NCBI GenBank assembly: GCA_026545225.1 | Contig: CM048846.1 | Span: 57,912,270 to 57,976,269 of the forward strand | DNA: 64,000 bases | Source of the DNA: Cornus controversa | Lineage: Eukaryota > Streptophyta > Magnoliopsida > Cornales > Cornaceae | Direction of reading: 5' to 3' | Shown here: in pieces, positions 34,900 to 45,826 of the stretch | Layout of the letters: each line of letters opens with the position of its first letter | Position numbering within the stretch: the first letter of the stretch is position 1 | Translations under genes and position numbers: made by a program | The notes under the pieces: model-generated | The model's input: only the letters and a program-made list of their open reading frames with translations | What the model was told of the DNA's origin: nothing | Database searches by the model: none

Positions 34900-36150
34900 G
34901 TGATGGAGGGGTTTACTTCATCAGGTATTATCTGAATTCTCCTTTAGTGATCAAAGCTTCCACCTGACTCCTCAAGTGGTGACACCCATTCGTAGTGTGC
35001 CCGAAGTCTTTATGATAGGTTTAGTGCTTCGACTTGTCTCATAGCTCAATAGGTTGTTTGATAGGGAGTGGTGTTAGAGCAGTGACATTTTTTTCCAACC
35101 TCTGCCTTTTTTTTAAGGCTTTTGGATACTGACATTCTACTTTGGTGCCTTCTGAACCGTGCTTGGATTTTAACTGAAATAAGTGACGAGTGCTAACGCC
35201 GATCCATTTCATCTTCTTCCAGACGAAGGTATTTTTTGGCTCTAGCATTAAGATCTCCCATGCCTGATCGGGGATCTTTTACCAGAGAATGATAGAAATA
35301 AGTGTTTGGGATTATGACCATTTTAAAGGCCTCGATCGCCGTTGTTTGATCACATCCGTCAATCATCGACATCTCAAGGTTGAACCTTGTTAGGAATGAC
35401 TTAAGACTCTCTAAATTTTCCTGGCTCATTATGGAGAGGTTGGAGACAGTCTTTCTTTGCCTTCTGTTGCCGATGTACTGGGCAATAAATAGTTCACATA
35501 GCCTTTGAAAACTGTAGATAGAGCCTTAGGGTTAATTACGGAACAAGACTAATGTTGGCCCAGTGAGGCTCGTAGGAAAGGCTTTACATATGAGATTTTG
35601 GTTGTGAGCATCCATTGTCATCTTCTGATGTACATGGAAGATATGTTCTATGGGATAGAATGTTCCATCGAATAGAATGAAAGATGACATAACAAATTTC
35701 TTTGGCTTCTCTAACTTCAATATTTCTTCGATAAAGGGCGATCGGATCATTCTCATGGTCGCTTGGATGGCCAGATCGGTAGGGGAGGGGCCCTTTAGGT
35801 CTTTCATCTGAGTTACAACTTCCTTTTGTACTTGCGCTACCAAATCGGATGCTGGGTAGTTCTAGCCTGGTTGATTTCTTCTTGGTCCGATTGGCGGTAT
35901 TTGTTTGGTTCTCTGCTACGAATCCGCTGGAACGTGATTATCTGACCCTTCTTGCTCTGGAATAGGACCTGCCATCTCCTTTCTGGTTGCCCTGGCTAGC
36001 CTTTGGCTGAGTTGTTCATTAGCTTAGTGGGCGTCTTCTAATTATTGCTGGAGTTGCAAGACCTGTTGAGCCAAATCTCCTTGGGGTGGTTCTATTCCTT
36101 GAGGGGCCGAAGGTTCTCCAACAAAAATTCCTGATCAGAGATGTACTGGC
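34900..36150 (-). pseudogene. Tat gag
   Basis: Translation starts near 36150 (MPVHL), about 55 bases inside the primer site. A Gln-rich coiled coil follows (QQVLQLQQ, then ANEQLSQRLARATRKEMAGP). The capsid-like domain has MRMIRSPFIEEILKLEKPKK, FDGTFYPIEHIFHVHQKM and MTMDAHNQNLICKAFPTSLT. Then come SQENLESLKSFLTRFNLEMS and a degenerate metal-binding segment, YHKDFGHTTNGCHHLRSQVE. Several stops break it. Homologous segments are present in the second Tat relic (43900-44640), for example KMTMDVENVALMCKIF. Confidence 0.85.
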
Positions 36151-36209
36151 ATAAATCGTTACTTAAGGAAAGGTTAAATCTACTTCGATTCCCACAAATG
36201 GTGTCAAAG

Positions 36210-36628
36210 TGTAGATGCAAAAAATTGACTGACTCTAGTGGGACAATTAATTCTTCACAATACTCCCAAAAAGTAATCAATCTCCTCCCTCAGAAAGTAT
36301 ATACTTTTTCCTGAGATTGTTTCCCTATTTATACAAGTATTCTCATTCTAATATTCCTTGGATTTCAACCCAGGGAATTCAATTTCCTATTGGGTTTGTA
36401 TTTCCATAGTTATCTTATTCCCTCTCCTACTTGGGATAGGGATCCTATTTGGGCTTAACAACCCTTTACAATTAACTATTATTCATTGATATTCTTTTAG
36501 GCCTGTCAAATGGCCCAAACCTCGAATCTAATTTGGCCCAACTATGATACTTTACTTTTATGTACACGTGGCAACTCCCTTATAACGGACAGGTGGAGAT
36601 TTCGTATTAGAAAGATTTTCTCTCCACA
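36210..36628 (-). repeat. 5' LTR and primer site of the Tat element
   Basis: 419 bp, TG...CA on the minus strand. It adjoins the primer site tttgacaccatttgtggg (about 36192-36209, minus) and is flanked by aaagt at 36629-36633. Matches 6705-7124. Confidence 0.9.
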
Positions 36629-36633
36629 AAAGT

Positions 36634-37077
36634 AAAAGAACTTACTTATATTTCAACCATGGTGGCTTCATCACTTCCTTGAGAGGGGTGTTTACAAGAA
36701 AAGAAAATGAATACAATAAAATATTTCCTACTGCACTTTATTTTTTTCTGCAATTTCTAATTCCTTCACCAACCCCTGAGACCCCCTATTTATAGAGTTA
36801 GAGGGGAATGGTTTAGGTAAGAAAAGAAAATTTAAAATACAAAATTTTAATTACAAAATTTTAAAAGAAAAATTTTAAATACAAAATTTGAATTTGAATC
36901 TCCAATATTTGATCTCCATATCTTCAATTTAAATTCTAGACTGCTGACGTGGCCATATAAAAATTATTTTCCAACCTGAGACCTCTTGTGAGGAGTAGTA
37001 TTTGAAGAATACCATCTCTCCTATAGTGCTTCTTGTGTTCATCTTTGGCTATTAACAAATATAACCTTCATTTTTAT
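36634..37077. other. right flank of the Tat insertion, no gene seen
   Basis: Low-complexity stretches (repeated aaattttaa around 36830-36900) and a TATA-like tatttatagag near 36788 are visible, but no coding frame or element terminus. Confidence 0.35.
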
Positions 37078-37087
37078 AGCCATAACT

Positions 37088-37715
37088 AGGGGTGCACAAA
37101 GAACCGTCGGAACCGGAACCGTACCAAACCGTGGCTACGGTTCCGGTTCCGGTTCCTAAAATTAGGAACCGTTACCAACGGTTCCGGTTCCGGTTCCAGG
37201 ACCAGTAGAACCGTACCGGAACCGTTTTATATTAAATATGTGTATATATATATATAATATAATAACTATATATAATATATATATATACATTACATATAAT
37301 AATTATATATAATGTATATATATTATATATAATAATTATATTATCATATATTATATATAATTATTATATATAATATATATACATTATATATAATTATTAT
37401 ATGTAATGTGTATATATATATAATATAATATAATAATTATATATATATAGGGTGCCATTTTTAGATTGTAGGTTTCACATTTATTTAATGAATATATATA
37501 TATATATATTTTGTATTTTCAAGCTTCATTAAAAAAAAAAAAATCCCAAGGAACCGCGGTTCGGAACCGGAACCGAACCGAGAACCGCGGTTCGGTTCCT
37601 CACGGTTCCAACCCCTAACGGTTCCGGTTCCGGTTCCGAAAATCAGGAACCGTTGGTAACGGTTCCGGTTCCGGTTCCACCAAGAACCGTGGGGAACCGT
37701 ACCGTGTGCAGCCCT
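37088..37715. mobile_element. non-autonomous hAT-like element with GGTTCC-rich arms
   Basis: The ends aggggtgcac and gtgcagccct form imperfect terminal inverted repeats. The repeat agccataact flanks both sides (37078-37087 and 37716-37725), compatible with an 8-bp hAT duplication plus shared end bases. Both arms (about 37100-37225 and 37550-37705) are packed with ggttccggttcc and its complement. The centre (37226-37510) is almost pure A/T. Dense subterminal repeats are typical hAT transposase-binding arms. No transposase is encoded. Confidence 0.82.
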
Positions 37716-37725
37716 AGCCATAACT

Positions 37726-40265
37726 TCTTCCTTACTTGCCAGTTTTGATTATTTTCTTCTCATTATGGAATCAGTCCCTATAAAACATAAAAACACACAT
37801 ATAAGAACATTTAATAATATTAAAGTATAATTAAAGACTTATTTTGGAATATAAAATAACAAATTTTGTACACTTATTAAATTACCCCCAAACGAGCTTT
37901 TGCGAGTCCTCTAGTAAATACAAGCAAAAGAGATTAGTGCACAAAATTGCTACTTTTATTAACTTCTAACTAAAGACGTGCCACTTTCGCTAGCTCCACT
38001 CAATTGCATTTACCATATGCAATATGACCTTAAACTCCTAGGTTACCCCTAGTGGACGAGATATAGCCTCGTGTGGTTTCCAGTGATGATACCCACAACA
38101 TCAAGCAATGGTAATTGACACTCAAAGGATTTTTTCTCCATTAATGTGTATAAATCAAGAATAACTCAATCATTCCACTTTAGTGTGTAATAAAATCAAA
38201 AGAAAAGATTAAACACAATCCAAAAGTTAAAAAATTTCATTACTATTCTTGACTCAATGTGTGTGTGTGTGAATAACCACTAAAAATATAATTCTCAATT
38301 TTAAAGCAACTATATTTTAGATTTCCTTCGAAAATTAGCTTTGATTTCAAATCTCACTTATGATATTTCACTCAAATTGAATACGTAAATATTGACTAAT
38401 TTTGCACTCAAGTATATGCGAGTAGAATAATGTAAAACAAATGCAAATTATGTCACATCTTTTCACTGAAGAACAATTTTTTCAAGAAAATGCATATGGT
38501 CTCATGAAAGGAAAAGGAATATCAAATATTAAGAATTTATACCACACAACAATATAACTCATTCATGTACGTATCGAAACCATACTATCCTTAAGATCAA
38601 ATAGGGCTTTTATTATGATGTAACCTTAGACAGAAGGAAGATAAAAAGATGGTGATGATAATGAAAAGGTGTATTAAAGAATGCTTGGAAAGAAATAACT
38701 CACTTAGAACATATTACATTCAACTTTTTCTTCCAAAATTTTGTCAATTAAGCGCTTCCTATTTCACTTCTTTTTTTATACACTTCTCAAAATCTCATCA
38801 ACAATCATACTCCCTCCATTTTTTTTTCTTTTATTCTTTTTCTTTTTTCTTCTCACCCGCTTGTACATTGATCAAATCCATTCTTAGTAAACCTAAAACT
38901 GGTTATAAAAGAAAGGCTGGACCAAAAAGCTTAAATGGTTATCACATCCATTCTTGAAAAACCTTAAAAAATGTGGTTATAAAAGAAAGGATGAACAAAA
39001 AACTCAACTAGTTAACAAGTGGTAATGCATATAGCAAAGAAATTATTTTTTTTGAAAGGCTCAAATAATGAAAGATGACCTAAAATCATTTCTCAAGAAT
39101 AGATATAGTTCTTCAACATGCATGAGCTAAAAAGAGTAAATGGCATAAAATGATGAATTTTGAATATTTGATCAAAATAATGATATAATGAGACTAATCA
39201 ACAAAATTATGCGGATTCAAGAAAATTCAAAATTAGCTTATAACCCTCAAAACAAAAAGAATGGTACAATAACTCACTGGGTTAAATCTCCACTTTTATT
39301 AATTAGATCTCTAACATGCAATCACTTATCAAGTTCAAATAATATTACAGGACTTTGGTGAATTTCTTTTTCTGAGTTTTAGAAATTCATGAAAATTTTC
39401 TAACTGAAAGATAGAATAAAATCGTAACTTTTATGAACTTATTAATACACTAAATCTTAAAGATTTTATTTCAAAAATTTATACATATTTAATATAAAAA
39501 AATCAAATCATTGTGTAAAAATAACCATTACCCCAAAACATTTTTCAAAAAATTACAAATTCAACACTTTTCTGAAAATTTGAAAGTTTAATATCATACC
39601 TCCAAACATAAACTCAATATTGTCCTCAACGTTGGATAAAATAACAATAGAACATAAAAAGATAAGGTTTGGAAGAATATCACCTTAATCAGAATAAGTG
39701 GATTTGGTTTAACTTTCCATTAAACAAAAATGAAACGTTAGTAATCACATGAAAAGTTCAATATTATGCATGAGAATTTATTATTTTTTTCAAATAAATA
39801 AATACAACTTCTACTATATATTTTTTGTTAGAGTAACTCAAGGATTACCAGTTAAGGTCTACCAACAACACAACCAGAAAAGTTCTCAAGAGAGTGTGGA
39901 GAGGCACTTGGCCTGCTTAATGATGGCACATCCACACTTCTTAGATAGAACTTTTCTAGACATTTGTGAAGTTGGAAGGTGCTCACTAGAGTTACTAAGA
40001 GTTAGCTCTACGTTTATAAATATTTATAAACAACAAAAATAAATTACTACAAAAATGCTAAATTATTCACAAACACAAATGCTAAGTTGAAGATGCACAA
40101 ACAAAACAAGCAATAATAAAAAAAAGAGTGAGTGTGTGGTCTTTCTGCTTATTTTTTTAACAAAAAGAACAATAGTAAAATAAAAAAATAAAATTGAAGA
40201 AAGTGTGACCTTAGGGATATTTCTAAGTTATATAACCTAGAGTTTGAATGCAAAAGTTATCAACC
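37726..40265. other. 2.5 kb with no recognisable feature
   Basis: AT-rich sequence with short homopolymers and a (TG)n stretch near 38260-38272. Open frames at 38649-38957 and 39749-40042 are low-complexity or have no family pattern, so I do not call them genes. Confidence 0.4.
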
Positions 40266-40275
40266 TAAAAAAAAA

Positions 40276-40450
40276 GGGCAAATTACATTTTGACCCTCCT
40301 GAGGTTTGTCCATACGTCAATCTGACACCCCCACATTTGCGTATCGACTTTTACACCCTTGAGGTTTGAAATTGTACATCACTTTAATCCCTCATGTCAT
40401 TGTCAACGGTCAGAATGCTTACATCATGCAAACAGTAGCCAAAAAATGCC
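40276..40450. mobile_element. Mutator-like terminal segment
   Basis: It begins gggcaaattacattttgacc and continues with tcctgaggtttg, then acacccttgaggtttgaaat. This is the form common at ends of plant Mutator-like elements. The reverse-complement partner was not found in the following 2 kb, so the element is truncated or the other end has diverged. Gene-like fragments follow at 40811-41799. Confidence 0.45.
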
Positions 40451-40810
40451 AAGAATGCCCTTCTATAGGAATGCCCAATTGATCTCACAAAATTAAAGGA
40501 TTTTACAAACCCAATCTATCATAACCCACCTTCTACCTTTAGTCCTCCCCATTGCCCACTTCTCCAGACCATCAGTTCCTCTCTTTAACCCACCCTCAGA
40601 ACCCAATTCAACTATTTGAAGCCATACCTATTTCGCAAATCTTTGATACAACCTTTCAAATGTTCATTTTTTGCGGTTTCAAAGCTTACCCAGTTGAAAT
40701 TGATGAGCAATAATAAACCATTCCCAATTGAGATTTCAAGTGAGCAATAATAAACCATTCCCAATTGAGGTTTCAAGAATAATCATAAAGTTGTCCTTAA
40801 CGCAAGATGG

Positions 40811-40963
40811 TTAGCCTCTCGGTATCTCTGTGTCATCTTGGTAACCTCCATCACCGGACAAAGCTGCCCCATAATACACTGGCGGGTCAAACACAAATCT
40901 GAGTTTGGACACTTGGATGTCAATAAGCAATGGAAGGTACAATTCCTTCATTTTTGCTGCCAT
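40811..40963 (-). pseudogene. 50-codon open fragment, possible captured exon
   Basis: Starting at an ATG (40963), the minus strand reads in part MAAKMKELYLPLLIDIQVSK, then LRFVFDPPVYYGAALSGDGG, and ends in TAA at 40811. The residue mix is protein-like. I do not recognise it. It lies between a Mutator-like terminus and cyclin-D fragments on the same strand, so it may be another captured gene piece; a chance frame is possible. Confidence 0.25.
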
Positions 40964-41061
40964 CTATTATCAACAAAACCACAAGTGGGTCAGATTCTGT
41001 CATCGGAATTTTAACATTTCCTAGCAAACACATATATATAGAGAGAAAGAGAAAAAGGAAT

Positions 41062-41330
41062 AAGAGAGTACTAGAAGAGAATGAGATGAAAGAAACCGAT
41101 CGAAGTAGTTCACAGAGAGAAACATTGTTGCTGGTCTAAAGTGATTGTGGGCATGAACCTGCATTCGATGGGACTCGAAGTCGATGAGCCGATCGATGGA
41201 GGTTTCATCGGATGGTGGACAGTTAGTGGGGTCCAATAAAGTGGGATCGGAGATTGACGTGCTGGTGTCGGAGGATAGAAGGTCGTCGGTGTCCTCGGCG
41301 CAACACAAGCTAGTGGCGGTATAGATTTAC
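41062..41330 (-). pseudogene. D-type cyclin gene fragment (N-terminus plus part of cyclin box)
   Basis: Minus-strand reading gives SLCCAEDTDDLLSSDTSTS, then SDETSIDRLIDFESHRM. It then passes directly to QVHAHNHFRPATMFLSVNYF and DRFLSSHSL. The last block is the highly characteristic part of the plant cyclin-D cyclin box. Roughly 20 residues normally present between the acidic N-terminus and this block are absent, and the rest of the cyclin box and C-terminus are missing. Beyond SSHSL a GT and pyrimidine-rich sequence follow, which could be an intron. A stop lies in frame upstream. D-type cyclins bind CDKA and drive G1/S; this fragment cannot. Confidence 0.78.
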
Positions 41331-41688
41331 TTCGTTCTAGAGAAAGCTATATATATACATACCCCAGACGCATCTAGAGAGAGAAAATAGGTCATTCTAC
41401 TTTAAGTGTCATGGTCATTCTATTCTTTTCTTAGGGTTTATATAAGTAAAAATCTACAGTGATAAACTTTTTGCTATATAAATATATATACAAATATAAT
41501 AAATGTGTATATGTATAGAGAGAGAAGCACAACTCACATGGGTGACTGATGAGGGAGAAAAAGGTAGATCTATGTGAATGAAACAAAGTTGAAGAAGAAT
41601 GGGATTTCTCTTTTGTCCTTTTCTCTTTCTCTTTCTCTCTCTCTATCTCTGTCTCTCTCTTTGTGCTTTGTTTTTTCCTTAATTACTA

Positions 41689-41799
41689 TCACTTAATGGG
41701 ATCGGAGATCGACGTGCCGGCGTCGAAGGAGAGAAGGTCGATGACGTCCTCAGTGCAGCACAAGCTAGCGGCAAAGTGGTCTGGTGGAGAGAGAGACAT
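41689..41799 (-). pseudogene. second copy of the cyclin-D N-terminus
   Basis: From an ATG at 41799 the minus strand reads MSLSPPDHFAASLCCTEDVI, then DLLSFDAGTSISDP, and stops soon after (41689). DNA of 41697-41780 closely matches 41222-41310, so the two fragments are duplicates separated by about 360 bp of purine-rich sequence (gagagag). This copy retains the start codon that copy 41062-41330 lacks, but nothing of the cyclin box. Confidence 0.7.
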
Positions 41800-42107
41800 T
41801 GCGGAGGTGAGGAGGCACGAGATCAGAGAATTTCTGAGAGGTGGGTGGAGAGAGAAGAGAAAGAGAGAGAGACATTGAGGGTGAGAATGAAGATAGAGGT
41901 GTTTGGAAGGCAGAGTAAATATAACTTGGACAAGTGTAGTGTATAAGTGATTGGCGTTGAATGTTACGCATTCTAGCCTCTTAACTTGCATATTTTATTC
42001 TCCTAGTGATATATTATTTTGTGATTTTACTTCGTTTTAGTGTTTTCTATATTTTCAGGACCTTATTGATTATTTTAGTTAAAACCATGATTTTGGGCTT
42101 TTAAAAA

Positions 42108-42760
42108 ACTTTGTTGATCAGTCGCTGGTAAGTTGCTCCAGCGTTCTTTAGTCTAAACAACATTACTTTGTAGCAATAGATCCCCCTCTCAATGAAGAAC
42201 GATGTTTTCTCCTGATCATCTGGGCTCATCGGGATCTGATTATAACCAAAGTATGCATCAAGGAATGTCAACTGTCCGTACCCAGTCGTGGCATCGACCA
42301 TTTGATCGATCTTGGGCAGAGGGAAACTATCTTTAGGGCAAGCCTTATTAAGGTTGGTGAAGTATATGCAGATCCGCCACTTGCCGTTCTTTTTCTGAAC
42401 TACTACCACATTTGAAAGCCAATCTGAGAAATGGACTTCCCTGATGAAGTCGGCTTGTAAAAGGTGATCTACCTCTACCGCAATGATCTGATTTTTCTTT
42501 AGAGCGAATCGTCTTTGCTTTTGCTTTACAAGTGGGTAGCTCGGATTGACGTTGAGTGCATGGCATGATACTGATGGATGTATGTCGGACATGTCGGTTT
42601 GATCCTAGGCAAAAACATTTATATTCTTTTTCAGCAATTGTATTAATTGTGTTCTGTCAGTCTGGCACAAAGAGGTCCTTAGATTTGTGGGATCTTTGCC
42701 GAGAACGATCTACCTCTTCGAGCGGTTCCTCAGTCGACTTCTCTTTTTCTTACTTTTGGG
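42108..42760 (-). pseudogene. second Tat relic: reverse transcriptase start
   Basis: 42592-42108 is open over 160 codons: QKQRRFALKKNQIIAVEVDH, WRICIYFTNLNKACPKDSFP, QLTFLDAYFGYNQIPMSP (motif A) and RLKNAGATYQRLINKVF. It stops abruptly at about 42108, just before the region that would carry YIDD. Sequence left of the break (42000-42107) is unrelated and AT-rich, so pol was truncated there. Similar to the Tat RT at 33400-33950 but a different copy. Confidence 0.88.
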
Positions 42761-42779
42761 GAACGCCCTTTTGTAAATA

Positions 42780-43320
42780 GTACTGTAATTGTTATTTGGT
42801 ATTCTCTTCCTGCACTACCTTTTCTTTTAGTGTAAGAGCATAACATTTCTTAGCAACCACTTGATCTCCCAAGATATTGATTGTATCCCTCCCGTTCGGC
42901 GCTATGCACCTCATTAACTGATGGAGCATCGAAGGAACTCCTTGCATCCTGTGTATCCAACCTCTTCCCATTATAATATTGTACGAAGAGTTGAAATCAA
43001 CAATGAAGAAGGCCTCAGTCAGAGTTCTTGCTGCTGTTGTTACTGGGAGCTCCACCACCTCTACTGGATTACTAGTTTGCCATCAAACCCTATCAGCAGC
43101 TCGGTAGTAAGCTTGATACGCTCTGATTCTAGGCCCATCTGTTGGAAAGCTGACAGTGTCATAACGTTAGCACTTCTCCCTACATCCACCAACACTCTCT
43201 TTACTTCACATTTAGAGACAATGAGGCTAATCACGAGTGGATCCTCATATGGCATCTAGATTATGTTCATGTCCTCACCCATGAAGGTGATCTGCATGCT
43301 AGCCGAACGGTTATGTACTG
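42780..43320 (-). pseudogene. second Tat relic: protease region
   Basis: The frame 43255-43061 reads MPYEDPLVISLIVSKCEVKR with VLVDVGRSANVMTLSAFQQM. The motif VLVDVGRSAN corresponds to VLVDSGSSAD of the family, so Val and Arg replace Ser residues at the active-site loop. The frame then shifts, but GYTGCKEF and similar residues can be followed to 42800. Confidence 0.8.
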
Positions 43321-43879
43321 AGTGGATTTCTCTGATCCTCTAGAATTTCTAGACACTTTTAAGGTGTCATCACTGTTCAGATTCACTCTCTTGATCCAAG
43401 GCTGGTTGACCGTGAATGGCGTTGATGACACGAACGGGAGCAAGGTTCAGCTGTTTATTTTCTTTTTGTTAGGATTGGTCAAAGGGTTTGGCTTGTTCTT
43501 CCCGGGCGATGTACTCCGACAAACCTCCATTACTTATCAAAGCCTCCACCTATTACCTTAGGCTCCTGCACTCGTTAGTGATATGGTCGAAGTCACTATG
43601 GAGGGAACAATATGTGTTCTTGTCCCTCTGTTCTGGGGGTTCTCTGATAGTTTGTAGTGTGTGAAAGATTCCTTTACTTTTGGTTTCATAATAAAGCATG
43701 GCCAGAGACACCTTTAGAGGGGTGATCTTCTCCTAAACTTTTTGCTTTTTTGAGATATCTGGTGCTGGCGAGGGAATGACCTGAGATGGTTTGGCCTTAA
43801 CAACTTGGGTCTTTGTTTGCTGTGCTACAGTGATCTAAGTTGTTCGTTGTCTTCTGGCTGCCTCATCCTCTTCTATCCT

Positions 43880-45401
43880 TAGATACTTCGGAGCTTGAAA
43901 GTTCAGGTCGCCCATACTTTTCGGGGCACTTTTCACTAGGGACTAGTGGAAACCTTCTTTTGGAGAGACTGCTATCTTGAAAGCTTCCACTGTTGCAGTC
44001 TGATCACACCACTCTATCATGGACATCTCTAAGTTAAAGTGGGTTAGGAAAGATCGTCATTTTACGCTCCTGATTTACCGTGTACTGGGCTACGAACAGC
44101 TCGCATAGCCTGTTGAAGTTTGATATTGAACGAGGCGGTTGTTGCTTGAACCAGAGCAATACGGGTCTAGCCAGACTGGATGAAAATATCTTGCACATAA
44201 GTGCAACATTTTCAACATCCATTGTCATCTTCTGTTGATATTAGTAGATGTGATCCACTGGATGTGTCTTTCCGTTGAAGGTAGCGAATGTGGGCATGGC
44301 GAACCTCCTCGGCTTTCAGTTCTAATTATATTCTTGGTGAAGAGAGACTCAGTCAGCCTTGTTGTAGCTAGATAGCAAGACCAGTCACCCTTCAATTGGT
44401 CGATATCCTGCTGCATCTGAACCCTCCAATATGGGTAGATCTGCACGTGGCAGCCCTGATCTCCATTTGGTTGGCCGATGTTGAGGTTTCCGTTGATGGG
44501 CCAGTTGTGATGTGAGGCACTCAACAAGTGGTTGCTCGATCCAGACCCTTTGTTCCACTGTCGTCCAAGGTCCATTACGCTTTCGGCGTGCTCCACCCTT
44601 GCTTGGAAGTCAGCGATCTGTCAACACAGGGCCTCATTCTGTTGGGTTAATTGCTGAATGTTGGGTCGCGCCTAGGGATGGCAATTTGCCCCGCCCCGCC
44701 CCGTTTATAACCCATTTATGGAACCGTTTAAGGAAACGGGGTGGGGATGGGGTTAGGAAAAATAACCCGCGCTTAAACAGGGCGAGGACGAGGGTAAGAC
44801 CCTACCCCGACGGGTACCCGCCCCGTTTAAGTATATATATATATTTATACTTATATATATAATATATAAAGAAAATATTAATAATATATAAAGAAATTAT
44901 TAATATTATATATATCATATAACTATATAAGTTTATTATATCAGCAATAGATGGCTCAATATTAGCCATTGTGTTGCATGTACCTAAATGTGTGTTTTTG
45001 GTATATATGTATCGAAATATTAGATTTATTATTACAAAAAAATTTGCATTAAAAAAAAATATATAAACGGGGCAGGGTGGGGAGAGTTAAACGGTTATGG
45101 GAATGGGGAAGTCAAAACCCGCCCCGCCCAGTTTATACACGGTTGCGGGGCAGGGAAAGTTAAACGGTTACGGGGACGGGGAAGTCAAAACCCGCCCCGC
45201 CCCATTGCCATCCCTAGTCACTGACTCGTGCCAGTGGATCCTGGTCAGTTGGTCGTTCAAGCGATACCTCCCTTTGATTCCTAGGGGGTCTGCCCAGATC
45301 TGCCACATCATAAGTGTTTCTTCTCGTATTCACCGTGGTTGTAAATTCTTCAAGCTTTGAATTGGAAAACGATTACTCGATTCCCACAGACGGGGTCAAA
45401 A
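43880..45401 (-). pseudogene. second Tat relic: gag and primer site
   Basis: The primer site tttgaccccgtctgtggg (minus, about 45384-45401) is followed by a gag frame broken by a hAT-like MITE (44673-45216). The gag core reads KMTMDVENVALMCKIFSSSL, then RSISNFNRLCELFVAQYT. Homologous residues are present in the first Tat element. Frameshifts and stops make it inactive. Confidence 0.82.
44673..45216. mobile_element. non-autonomous hAT-like MITE with GGGGCGGG-rich arms
   Basis: Perfect 13-bp terminal inverted repeats, tagggatggcaat and attgccatcccta. Both arms contain many copies of ccgccccg, gtttaa and related subterminal motifs. The middle (44835-45060) is AT-rich. It interrupts gag of the second Tat relic. 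The 8 bases on each side (gtcgcgcc and gtcactga) match only partly, so the target duplication is decayed or shifted. Confidence 0.75.
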
Positions 45402-45826
45402 TGTAAGTACAAAAAATTGCTTAGCTAATTACTGCTAATTAATTCAATGCACACACCCAAAATAAAAAGCACAATATTTTTTAGAGAGAGAGATTTCAAA
45501 AGGTGGATTCAATGATCATTTTCATTCACATGTCCTCGGATATTTATACAAGTAGGAATCTCAGTCCTTCTAAGACTGTAGTTCCCTTATTTGCAACTAT
45601 CTTTACTCTCAAGAATTTGAATTCCTTTTTGAGTTTGGACTTGTATTTGGATTGAGCTATTTTAGCCTTTAAATGAGGGCGGTTGGGCCCTTTTATAAGA
45701 CGACTAGGCCCTCTAACTTCATCGACCCAGCCCTTTAGAATTTCTGCTGACACTTGGATTCAAGCCGACTTGAGTCTGGTTCGTTTGTGTATGAGTTCGG
45801 CCCACTAGACTAGGCAAAAATTCTGC
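45402..45826 (-). repeat. LTR of the second Tat relic
   Basis: Starts tgtaagtacaaaaaattg next to the primer site, resembling the start of the first Tat LTR (tgtagatgcaaaaaattg). It contains gatatttatacaag (TATA-like, about 45538). The outer end is uncertain because a Mutator-like insertion begins at 45827. Confidence 0.65.

Larger units (their letters stand above)
6705..36628 (-). mobile_element. Ty3/gypsy Tat-lineage retrotransposon with nested insertions
   Basis: Two LTRs of about 420 bp share boundaries and sequence, at 6705-7124 and 36210-36628. A perfect 5-bp target duplication, AAAGT, flanks the whole at 6700-6704 and 36629-36633. The primer site next to the 5' LTR reads tttgacaccatttgtggg on the minus strand, as in Tat elements. 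Minus-strand order is gag, protease, RT, RNase H, a second RNase H-like domain, integrase, tandem repeats, an antisense extra ORF, polypurine tract, 3' LTR. Three later insertions (7410-14984, 18410-21139, 21154-31486) each have their own target duplication. Subtracting them leaves about 9.3 kb. All ORFs carry stops, so it is dead. Confidence 0.9.
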
